Positions 1 to 6,117 of a stretch of 6,117 nt of DNA are shown here, one piece after another (positions within the stretch are counted from its first letter, which is position 1; every line of letters begins with the position of its first letter). A program made the translations under genes and the position numbers. Under the pieces are notes generated by a model. It worked only from the letters and a program-made list of their open reading frames with translations, was not told where the DNA came from and did not search any database. Source of the DNA: an uncultured Flammeovirgaceae bacterium (GTDB lineage Bacteria; Bacteroidota; Bacteroidia; Cytophagales; Cyclobacteriaceae); contig CAMPJM010000260.1 of the NCBI GenBank assembly GCA_946886805.1, positions 1 through 6,117 of the forward strand, given 5' to 3'.

Positions 1-2741
1 TAATAGGATATGGCTCTATAAAAAAGAGTGATTTGACAGGGGCCGTTGCTCAGGTCCAGGGGGAAAGATTGCAGCAAATTGCTACTTCAGATCCCAACCA
101 GGCATTACAGGGAAGGGCAGCAGGTGTCCAGATAATCAATAACTCAGGTGCACCCGCAGCAGGCCAAAAGGTAAGGATCAGGGGTGTGGGAAGTTTAAGT
201 AACAGCGATCCCTTGTATGTCGTGGACGGATTTCCGACGGGCGATATTAGCAATATTGCGCCTACGGATATTGAGAGCATGGAAATATTAAAAGATGCTT
301 CTGCTACGGCTATCTATGGCTCTAGAGGTGCTAATGGCGTAATCATTGTCACTACTAAAAGAGGAGAGGCGGGCAAAACAAATTTTAATTTTAATAGCTA
401 CTATGGAGTACAAGATGCCTGGAAGCAATTAGACTTGTTGAATGCATCGCAATATGCGACATTACGCCTAGAAGCTTATGAGAACGGAGGGCAGACGCTT
501 GATCCTTCCACTCTCGCCAAACTTCAATTTGTAATAGACAATAACTCCGTCGGAACAGATTGGCAAAAGGAACTATTTAAACAAGGCAAAGTTCAGAATT
601 ATAACCTTTCTGTAAATGGTGGAACTGAAAAAGCCAGGTATAATATCTCAGGTACTTATTTTAGGAACGATGGCATTGTGAAGAATACTTATCTGGAAAA
701 AATATTCACCAGAGCAAATATTGATTTGAAATTCACCGAAAAAATTACTGGGGGCCTAAATGTTGCTATTTCTACCGCAGACTATACACCGTTTAACGGC
801 TCTAACTTTGGAGGCCCGTTGGTTGCTGCTTTGCAAAAAGACCCGCTAACTGCGGTTATTGATGAATCTACTGGAACGTGGGGAAGAAGTGGAGTTGCTG
901 ATATTGCAAACCCCGCACGGATCATTGAGGAATCTAAAAACAGGACAAATAAGGATAACCGTGTTCAGGCAGGAGCTTTTGTAAAAGCCGAAATTTTAAA
1001 GGGTCTTTCCCTGACCTCTCAGTTTACGATTGATAGATCCAATGGTGACAGGATCAATTATTCACCTGAATTTTTTGTTTCCAACAACGAACAAAGAAAC
1101 CAGAGCATCTTGTTCACAGAAGATGTTTTTAGCACAAGTTGGGTTAATTCAAATTATTTTAATTATGGAAAGACGTGGGATAAACACAGTGTTAATGCCA
1201 CCGCTGGTTTGGAATTCAACTATTTTAAAAATTCTTATGCCCAAATTCAAGCACTTGATGTACCCGCAAGTCCCGAACTTTGGTATGTAAGCGCCTCCCG
1301 ATCGCCCGATGAAATCTCTGCTCGTGATGGCGAAAGTAGGTATTCGATCATGTCCTATTTCGGAAGGTTAAATTATACATTTGACGATAGGTTTCTTGTG
1401 ACGGGAACGGTAAGATGGGATGGGTCTTCAAAGTTTATAGGAGATTACCGCTGGGGAGTGTTCCCTTCATTCGGAGCCGGATGGAATCTGCATAATGAGG
1501 ATTTCTTTCCTGATACGGATTTCATCACAACAGCAAAGATCAGAGGAAGTTGGGGAGAAGTGGGTAACCAGGCAACCGTTGGGCCTTACGCTTATTTAAC
1601 TTTGTTCCAGCCCAATTATAATTACGCGTTTGGTGGACAATTGGTCCCGGGTTCAATACCTACCTCACTGGCGAATCCCGACATTAGGTGGGAGACGTCA
1701 AGGACTACTAATATAGGTACAGAATTGGCTTTTTTTGACAATAAGTTAACGGCTAGTGCAGACTATTTTATAAGGGAAACCATGGAAATGCTATATCCAC
1801 AACCAACCCCTGGATTTGCGGGTGCACTTGGGGGCACGGCAAATATTGGTGATATCGAAAACAAGGGTATAGAATTAAAGTTGGCTTACCGCAATCAAAT
1901 CGGAGATTTTGAATTTGATCTTTCAGCAAATGCAACTCATGTTTCCACTACAGTTACAGATCTTGGAGGTGGTGAACCCACTGAGGTAGGTTCTGAAAGC
2001 CGGGCAGGAGGGCCTACAACAAGGACTGAAGAAGGAATGGAACCCGGCTACTTCTATGGATTGGTGACCAATGGTATTTTCCAAACCGAAGCAGAAATAG
2101 CAAATTATACCGATGCAGAGGGAGAACTGATTCAACCCAATGCATCTCGCGGAGATATTAAGTATGTGGACATAAATAAAGATGGTAAAATAGATTTTGC
2201 CTCTGACCGGGCAAAAATAGGAAGCCCTCTACCTGAGTGGACTATAGGGTTTTCTTCAAGGTTTGCTTATAAAGGTTTTGATTTAAATCTTTTATTTACA
2301 AGTTCTGTAGGTAATGAAATTGCAAATATGATGACATTTTATCTGGAGCATCCATCTGCTGGATTTACAGGGTCTAACTCTTATGCTTCAAGGCTTGATA
2401 GATGGACTCCTGAAAATTCCACTTCAACTGAACCAAGGGTGACTTCTACTGATCCAAACCAAAATTATTTATATAGCGACCGTTATATCGAAGATGGAAC
2501 ATACTTAAGATTAAAAAATATTCAATTGGGCTATACTTTTTCTGAATCTATCAGTAGCAGGTTGGGCTTGGGAAATCTCAGAATATATGTTTCTTCGGAT
2601 AATCTATTCACCATTACAGATTACACCGGTTTCGACCCGGAAATAGGTAATTTCAACGGAGATGTGTTGCAATCTGGTGTTGATTATGGTGCTTATCCAC
2701 AGGCCAGAACTTTCATTGGCGGTATTAATATCAACTTTTAA
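1..2741 (+). CDS. SusC/RagA-family TonB-dependent outer-membrane transporter (5'-partial)
   Basis: This is the barrel component of a SusCD importer, moving oligosaccharides (or peptides) across the outer membrane with TonB/ExbBD energy. The reading frame is open from the window edge (first full codon at 3) and encodes 912 visible residues. It begins IGYGSIKKSDLTGAV, the conserved stretch just after the TonB-box region of SusC proteins. The plug follows at about 45-380 and contains the SusC signature at 267-365 (DIESMEILKDAS, then YGSRGANGVIIVTTKRG). The barrel fills the rest, with family hallmarks: NYNLSVNGG near 600, EGMEPGYFYG near 2035, DINKDGKID at 2169-2195, YLRLKNIQLGYTF near 2503-2541, and a C-terminal end in Phe (GGININF). 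Full-length relatives run about 1000-1100 residues, so roughly 100-150 residues (signal peptide and probable carboxypeptidase-regulatory-like domain) are missing because of the window cut. There is no frameshift or internal stop. SusD follows after 10 bp. The family is near certain; the ligand is unknown. Confidence 0.97.
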   Translation, partial: IGYGSIKKSDLTGAVAQVQGERLQQIATSDPNQALQGRAAGVQIINNSGAPAAGQKVRIRGVGSLSNSDPLYVVDGFPTGDISNIAPTDIESMEILKDASATAIYGSRGANGVIIVTTKRGEAGKTNFNFNSYYGVQDAWKQLDLLNASQYATLRLEAYENGGQTLDPSTLAKLQFVIDNNSVGTDWQKELFKQGKVQNYNLSVNGGTEKARYNISGTYFRNDGIVKNTYLEKIFTRANIDLKFTEKITGGLNVAISTADYTPFNGSNFGGPLVAALQKDPLTAVIDESTGTWGRSGVADIANPARIIEESKNRTNKDNRVQAGAFVKAEILKGLSLTSQFTIDRSNGDRINYSPEFFVSNNEQRNQSILFTEDVFSTSWVNSNYFNYGKTWDKHSVNATAGLEFNYFKNSYAQIQALDVPASPELWYVSASRSPDEISARDGESRYSIMSYFGRLNYTFDDRFLVTGTVRWDGSSKFIGDYRWGVFPSFGAGWNLHNEDFFPDTDFITTAKIRGSWGEVGNQATVGPYAYLTLFQPNYNYAFGGQLVPGSIPTSLANPDIRWETSRTTNIGTELAFFDNKLTASADYFIRETMEMLYPQPTPGFAGALGGTANIGDIENKGIELKLAYRNQIGDFEFDLSANATHVSTTVTDLGGGEPTEVGSESRAGGPTTRTEEGMEPGYFYGLVTNGIFQTEAEIANYTDAEGELIQPNASRGDIKYVDINKDGKIDFASDRAKIGSPLPEWTIGFSSRFAYKGFDLNLLFTSSVGNEIANMMTFYLEHPSAGFTGSNSYASRLDRWTPENSTSTEPRVTSTDPNQNYLYSDRYIEDGTYLRLKNIQLGYTFSESISSRLGLGNLRIYVSSDNLFTITDYTGFDPEIGNFNGDVLQSGVDYGAYPQARTFIGGININF

Positions 2742-2751
2742 ATTTATTCCT
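2742..2751 (+). promoter_or_regulatory. SusC-SusD junction with A/T-rich translation start region
   Basis: Only 10 bp separate the SusC stop codon from the SusD ATG at 2752. The leader (atttattcct) is A/T-rich and has no AGGAGG-like site, as is usual in Bacteroidota, where initiation relies little on Shine-Dalgarno pairing. The spacing implies co-transcription and probably coupled translation. No promoter fits in this gap. Confidence 0.5.
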
Positions 2752-4371
2752 ATGCGAATTATAAATAAAACTTTAATAATAATGTTTATAGGGCTGCTGG
2801 CAACTTCCTGCAACGAATTTCTGGAGGAGGAACCTCTGGTGGCTCCTACCGAAGCGAGTTTCTTTGATGATGAGCTAAATGCGGTAGCGGCAATTAATGC
2901 TTGCTATGACCCTCTCACCTGGGGGCAGTCGGGCCTAACTTTGCCATTGGGTTTTGCCCATGGCTATGAATGGATAGTAGGCGATGTGCTGTCTGACGAT
3001 GCAGTAAAGGGAAGTACAACCAGTGATCTCGCTGGAATAACTGAACTTGAGGAATGGAGGGCTGATGCTAGTAACGCTAACATTGCAACACTTTGGTATA
3101 ATCCTTTTGCAGGTATTTACAGAACCAATATTGTCATTAACAATATTGAAGAGGGTACTATTCCTCAGGAATTAAAAGACAGGTTAATGGGTGAAGCAAA
3201 ATTTCTTAGAGCCTACTATTATTTCCTCCAAGTGAGGATATTTGGTGGTGTGCCCTTATTTACCACCCCGATTTCCCCTGACGACATAGAAGCCAGGGAA
3301 TTTTCAAGGGCTTCCATAGGCGAAGCGTATGCTTTGATAAACCAGGATTTAAAAGATGCCATTGAGTTGTTACCTGAAAAAAGCGGCTATCTACCAGAAG
3401 ATATTGGAAGAGCTACGAAAGGGGCAGCTAGGGCCTATCTTGCCAGAGCTTATATGTACCAGATCGGTATGATTAATGACCACGGAATTACTTGGGACGA
3501 TGTTTATGAACAAACAAGCTCGATTATAGCCTCTGGAGAATATGGATTAGCACCTAATTATGCTACTATTTTCGAAATGGAAGGCGAAAATGGTGTAGGT
3601 TCTATTTTTGAAGTGCAGGCGATATCAATCGGTCAGTCAGGATGGGCGGAAGGTGCCGGTACAATTGAAACCGTATTCCAAAATCCATTTGGTACTTTTG
3701 GTTATGGTTTTAATAACCCCACTCAAGATCTTTTTGATGAATTTAATGAAGGCGACCCGAGAAGGGAAATGACCCTATACTCTGAAGGAGATTTAGCTCA
3801 TGGGTTGGACATCGATATTTTAGCAGGTGGAAGAAATGCAACCGGTTATCTTCACAGGAAGGTAATATTAGACCCTGAATTTCAGCCCTCCAATGCACAG
3901 GAAAGTCCGCAGAACATTAGAAAATTCCGATATTCCGATATCTTGTTAATGCAGGCTGAGGCAGAATATTATAGAGGAAACGAACCAAACGCAAGAAGCC
4001 TGGTAAATGAAGTTAGGGAAAGGGCAAGAAACAGCACTTATCCAAAAGGGTATACCTCTACTAACCCTGGGGGATATGAGCCTTACCCTGATGCAAATGT
4101 TCCGGATATAGGCAGCAATGTTTCTGGTCAGGCATTATTGGAAGCTATTTGGCATGAGAGAAGGATAGAATTTGGTATGGAAACTATAAGGTACTATGAT
4201 CTGATCAGAACAGGAAGATATTTAAGCTCCTTGGAAGAAACATTTGGTCCTGAAGTCCGCAATAATGCAGAAAGCCATTCAATAATGACCGGAGTAAACC
4301 CCGTTCCTTTGTTGCCAATACCTACTGTAGATGTTACAGCATGGGGCATAGAGCAAAATCCTGGTTATTAA
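2752..4371 (+). CDS. SusD/RagB-family surface lipoprotein (glycan-binding lid of SusC)
   Basis: This is an outer-membrane lipoprotein that caps the SusC barrel and binds the incoming glycan. The protein has 539 residues, usual for the family. The start at 2752 is chosen because it gives a short lipoprotein signal (MRIINKTLIIMFIGLLATSC, lipid-bearing Cys20); an upstream in-frame ATG at 2662 would overlap SusC and bury the signal. After Cys20 comes the acidic NEFLEEEP typical of SusD. N-terminal SusD-like domain: SDDAVKGS at 81-88 and LWYNPFAGIYRTN at 114-126. TPR-like helices: EAKFLRAYYYFLQVRIFGGV at 148-167 and RATKGAARAYLARAYMY at 220-236. C-terminal SusD/RagB domain: KFRYSDILLMQAEAEYYRGN at 391-410, HERRIEFGMETIRYYDLIRT at 468-487, LLPIP at 520-524, and the canonical ending QNPGY. 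Sugar-contacting residues cannot be assigned by eye because they vary between SusD proteins. It is intact, and is paired with the SusC upstream. Confidence 0.97.
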   Translation: MRIINKTLIIMFIGLLATSCNEFLEEEPLVAPTEASFFDDELNAVAAINACYDPLTWGQSGLTLPLGFAHGYEWIVGDVLSDDAVKGSTTSDLAGITELEEWRADASNANIATLWYNPFAGIYRTNIVINNIEEGTIPQELKDRLMGEAKFLRAYYYFLQVRIFGGVPLFTTPISPDDIEAREFSRASIGEAYALINQDLKDAIELLPEKSGYLPEDIGRATKGAARAYLARAYMYQIGMINDHGITWDDVYEQTSSIIASGEYGLAPNYATIFEMEGENGVGSIFEVQAISIGQSGWAEGAGTIETVFQNPFGTFGYGFNNPTQDLFDEFNEGDPRREMTLYSEGDLAHGLDIDILAGGRNATGYLHRKVILDPEFQPSNAQESPQNIRKFRYSDILLMQAEAEYYRGNEPNARSLVNEVRERARNSTYPKGYTSTNPGGYEPYPDANVPDIGSNVSGQALLEAIWHERRIEFGMETIRYYDLIRTGRYLSSLEETFGPEVRNNAESHSIMTGVNPVPLLPIPTVDVTAWGIEQNPGY

Positions 4372-4389
4372 TCTTAAAATAGCAATCTA
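4372..4389 (+). promoter_or_regulatory. SusD-SGBP junction, short A/T-rich leader
   Basis: The 18-bp gap between the SusD stop and the next ATG (tcttaaaatagcaatcta) has no recognisable Shine-Dalgarno sequence, no hairpin and no room for a promoter. This supports a single transcript covering all three genes. Confidence 0.45.
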
Positions 4390-6039
4390 ATGAAAAATAT
4401 AAACATAATAAAAATATGTACGATGCTCATGCTTACAGCTTTTTTGGGCTGTAAAGAAGATGAAGATCAAATTTATGATATCAATTGGCCGGTACCGGAA
4501 ATAACAGGCATCTCTCCGGAACAGCAAATGATTGGCGACAATCTTACTATCACTGGTAATGAATTTACAAAAATCACGAGAATCTGGGTGGGTGGCGTTG
4601 AAATCACCGAGGAAAATGTGGTATCGAAATCCGAAACAGAAATTGTTGTAAAGGTTCCAAGAGCTGCTGGCCTTGGTCCTGTCGAGCTTGAGAATGTTTA
4701 TGAAAAAAGGGATGTTTCCGAGACTAATTTTACACCGGCATATCCTGTCACAACAGTCGCAAATGGTCCAGCCAGTCTTGAACGAGGAAGCCCTTTTAGG
4801 TTGACGGGCGAGAATGTGGATTTGATCACACGAGTTCAGGTTGGATCTGATGTCGTTGAGGTAGATGGATCTACAGGGTCAGCTAGCTCAGTTTCCATAC
4901 AAACTTCCGGGGTAGATCTATCGGCAGACATGGTCACTATCACCGTAATTGCTGCCAAAGGAGGTCTTGAAGGGAATGCGACTTTTATTGATGTACCTGT
5001 AGTAAATCCGGGTGCCTTTTTTGAGGCTGCGGAGCCGATCGTGCTTTGGGATTTCGAAGATGGCGTAAACCCTTATGGTGGAGAAGGCATCTCTTCAATC
5101 AATGGTGGTGATATACCAAAAGGGATGGGCGCTAACTACCTGCACATCGAGGCTTCTAACCCAGATAAATGGTATACTTATGGTTTAATTACGGCTACTG
5201 AAGTAGATCCTGGCGCAGCCGAATTTCATGATCCTCATATCTCTTTTTTAATTAATACCGGGGATGCCGAAGGTTATTTCCACATGCAAGTTATTCAGGG
5301 GGCCACAACCTACGAAGCCCACTTTAACAACGCCCCAGATGATTACAAATTTAAAACAGATGGTTGGGAGTGGAGAAGCTATACATTAAACCCTAGCTCT
5401 CCAGATGCAGGTGAGTGGAAACCAAGGGATATTGAATTTGACCCTATGCAACCATTTACCATGCAGCTTGAAGTACGTAATGGTAATATTGAAAGTGGTG
5501 ATTTTGAGGTCAATGTTGATCAGATCATGATTACTGACGGTCCAGTAGCGCCTGTTGCTGTTGAAAGTTTTGAAGACTATTCACCTTCTTTTGGATCAAT
5601 TAATGGAGGAGCTGTTGAAGCGTATCATTTGGATAAATATTTTCACCATAGTTTTACTGCTTCAGGTTCTTGGTCTTTTCAGGGAGGTGTCAGATTAGAA
5701 GGGCCTCTTAATCTAGGTGACTTACAACAACCATTCCTTAGTTTTTGGATTAATACTGGTAGTGGCACTGCTTTCTTTCAATTGGAAACCGCACAAAATG
5801 GTTCTAAATTTGGACATGATCCTAATGCTTATGAATTGTATGATACTGGTGGCGAATGGGAATTAATAACGATAAATCTCAACGAAATATCATGGACTAC
5901 ATGGGAAGGGGATGGAACTTTTGATCCTGGAGCGGTTTCGGATTATTTTTCAATAAACTTTACTTCTGGTAATCAGGAAAGTGGTTTATATGAATTTAAT
6001 TTAGATGGATTAACGCTTTCAGAGGGTCCGATGTTTTAA
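4390..6039 (+). CDS. IPT/TIG-domain surface lipoprotein, probable SusE/SGBP-B-position glycan-binding protein
   Basis: This is a 549-residue lipoprotein, probably a non-catalytic surface glycan-binding protein. The signal peptide ends in the lipobox FLGC (Cys21), followed by KEDED, which matches the K-(D/E)2 lipoprotein export signal known to send lipoproteins to the cell surface in Bacteroidota. Domain 1 (about 35-117) is IPT/TIG-like: PEITGISP, GDNLTITGNEF, RIWVGGVEI and a closing VVKVP. Domain 2 (about 118-205) looks like a second, more divergent TIG fold (RGSPFRLTGENV, TRVQVGSDVVEV). Two tandem modules follow at about 215-387 and 388-549; each starts with FED, contains INGG and SF(L/W)INTG, and ends with ESG..E.N.D and an (E/D)GP turn, as jelly-roll carbohydrate-binding modules often do. 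No catalytic motif of a hydrolase or lyase is recognised. Its place directly after SusD, 18 bp downstream, is the usual one for SusE/SusF or SGBP-B proteins, which also use Ig-like stalks. The lipoprotein and TIG calls are strong; glycan binding is inferred from context and architecture, and the ligand is unknown. Confidence 0.85.
   Translation: MKNINIIKICTMLMLTAFLGCKEDEDQIYDINWPVPEITGISPEQQMIGDNLTITGNEFTKITRIWVGGVEITEENVVSKSETEIVVKVPRAAGLGPVELENVYEKRDVSETNFTPAYPVTTVANGPASLERGSPFRLTGENVDLITRVQVGSDVVEVDGSTGSASSVSIQTSGVDLSADMVTITVIAAKGGLEGNATFIDVPVVNPGAFFEAAEPIVLWDFEDGVNPYGGEGISSINGGDIPKGMGANYLHIEASNPDKWYTYGLITATEVDPGAAEFHDPHISFLINTGDAEGYFHMQVIQGATTYEAHFNNAPDDYKFKTDGWEWRSYTLNPSSPDAGEWKPRDIEFDPMQPFTMQLEVRNGNIESGDFEVNVDQIMITDGPVAPVAVESFEDYSPSFGSINGGAVEAYHLDKYFHHSFTASGSWSFQGGVRLEGPLNLGDLQQPFLSFWINTGSGTAFFQLETAQNGSKFGHDPNAYELYDTGGEWELITINLNEISWTTWEGDGTFDPGAVSDYFSINFTSGNQESGLYEFNLDGLTLSEGPMF
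4492..4740 (+). other. IPT/TIG domain 1 of the SGBP-like lipoprotein
   Basis: Residues about 35-117 show the typical IPT/TIG order: a proline-rich entry (PVPEITGISP), GDNLTITGNEF, then a strand around RIWVGGVEI, and EIVVKVPRAAGLGPVEL. Such immunoglobulin-like domains act mainly as rigid spacers in Bacteroidota surface glycan-binding proteins. Confidence 0.8.
4741..5004 (+). other. Probable divergent second IPT/TIG-like domain
   Basis: Residues about 118-205 keep the outline of a TIG domain (RGSPFRLTGENVDLITRVQV, then an exposed-strand pattern ending MVTITVIAAKGG) but lack the clear proline-rich entry of domain 1. The call rests on pattern and position only; the boundaries are approximate. 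Confidence 0.55.
5032..5550 (+). repeat. Tandem beta-sandwich module, copy A (CBM-like)
   Basis: Residues about 215-387 are the first copy of a duplicated module. Landmarks are WDFEDG (220-225), SINGGD (236-241), KWYTYG (260-265), SFLINTG (285-291), EWRSYTLN (327-334) and IESGDFEVNVDQIMITDGP (367-385). The start (FEDG) and end (VDQIMI) resemble the paired N- and C-terminal strands of jelly-roll CBMs, where acidic residues often hold a structural calcium. It is diverged from copy B at both protein and DNA level. Confidence 0.7.
5551..6036 (+). repeat. Tandem beta-sandwich module, copy B (CBM-like)
   Basis: Residues about 388-549 are the second copy. Landmarks match copy A in order: ESFEDY (392-397), SINGGA (403-408), SWSFQG (427-432), SFWINTG (451-457), EWELITINLN (489-498) and QESGLYEFNLDGLTLSEGP (529-547). 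The offset between matching landmarks is about 162-172 residues. Copy B has extra aromatic residues (W453, W502, W505) that could add to a sugar-binding platform. It forms the C-terminus of the protein, probably the outermost part of the surface antenna. Confidence 0.7.
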
Positions 6040-6075
6040 TCGAATTTTTATTATTTAATAGTTGTGATTGTGATT

Positions 6076-6109
6076 AGAAAGACCGGTTATTGTCGGTCTT
6101 TCTTTTCTT
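6076..6109 (+). terminator. Rho-independent terminator after the SusC-SusD-SGBP unit
   Basis: A perfect 10-bp inverted repeat (agaaagaccg at 6076-6085 and cggtctttct at 6094-6103) encloses an 8-nt loop, and the T-rich run ttttctt follows at 6103-6109. It lies 37 bp after the last stop codon. The stem is A-rich on its left arm and T-rich on its right, so it might work on both strands, though the left flank has no long A-run. Confidence 0.88.
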
Positions 6110-6117
6110 AGTTATAT

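Noticed and set aside
33..35. TTG codon as a possible start of the SusC gene
   Set aside because: The frame is open to the window edge and the residues before it (IGYGSIKKSD) are conserved SusC sequence, so the gene starts upstream of the window.
50..280. Minus-strand open frame of 76 codons
   Set aside because: It lies wholly inside the conserved SusC plug on the other strand and has no recognisable protein features; it is a coding shadow.
1030..1290. Plus-strand open frame of 86 codons within SusC
   Set aside because: It is an out-of-frame reading of the barrel region with no start context or family resemblance.
1923..2135. Minus-strand open frame of 70 codons, Cys-rich
   Set aside because: It is antisense to the well-conserved SusC segment containing EGMEPGYFYG. 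The cysteines come from reading common sense-strand codons backwards.
2662..2751. ATG at 2662 as a longer SusD start
   Set aside because: It would overlap the SusC coding region by 80 bases and place 30 unrelated residues before a textbook lipoprotein signal peptide that starts at 2752.
2604..2813. Minus-strand open frame across the SusC-SusD junction
   Set aside because: It is antisense to the SusC C-terminus and the SusD signal peptide; its hydrophobic stretch is the complement of A/T-rich signal-peptide codons.
2742..4389. Internal promoter (Bacteroidota -7 TAnnTTTG type) ahead of SusD or the third gene
   Set aside because: The 10- and 18-bp gaps contain no such motif and leave no room for a promoter; the operon promoter must lie upstream of the window.
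4390..6039. Catalytic enzyme (hydrolase or lyase) as the identity of the third gene
   Set aside because: No glycoside hydrolase or lyase active-site motif is visible, and the architecture of lipoprotein signal, TIG spacers and paired beta-sandwich modules fits a binding protein.

Overview
The window holds a compact fragment of a Bacteroidota (Bacteroidetes) glycan-uptake locus: the SusC/SusD outer-membrane pair followed by a surface glycan-binding-type lipoprotein. All three genes are on the + strand. The phylum assignment rests on the SusC and SusD families themselves, on Bacteroidota-style lipoprotein signals, on start codons preceded by A/T-rich leaders without a clear Shine-Dalgarno sequence, and on moderate-to-low GC (around 40 %, estimated by eye). 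Sequence style suggests an environmental flavobacterium or cytophagale rather than a gut Bacteroides, but I cannot fix the genus.

Layout. Positions 1-2741 are the SusC-like TonB-dependent transporter, cut at its 5' end by the window edge; the signal peptide and N-terminal extension lie upstream. After a 10-bp gap, 2752-4371 is a complete SusD-like lipoprotein of 539 residues. After an 18-bp gap, 4390-6039 is a complete 549-residue lipoprotein with two IPT/TIG-like domains and then two tandem, mutually similar beta-sandwich modules that look like carbohydrate-binding domains. A rho-independent terminator at 6076-6109 closes the unit. There is no non-coding stretch over 300 bases, and I see no RNA gene, mobile element or CRISPR array.

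How the genes work together (family knowledge plus inference). SusD lies as a lid over the SusC barrel and delivers oligosaccharide (less often peptide) to it; SusC imports the ligand with TonB energy. The third protein sits where SusE/SusF or SGBP-B proteins normally sit and probably captures polysaccharide at the cell surface on an extended stalk. No glycoside hydrolase, lyase, sulfatase or regulator is visible, so the substrate cannot be named. The least ordinary item is the duplicated C-terminal module of the third protein, which I cannot assign to a named CBM family by eye.
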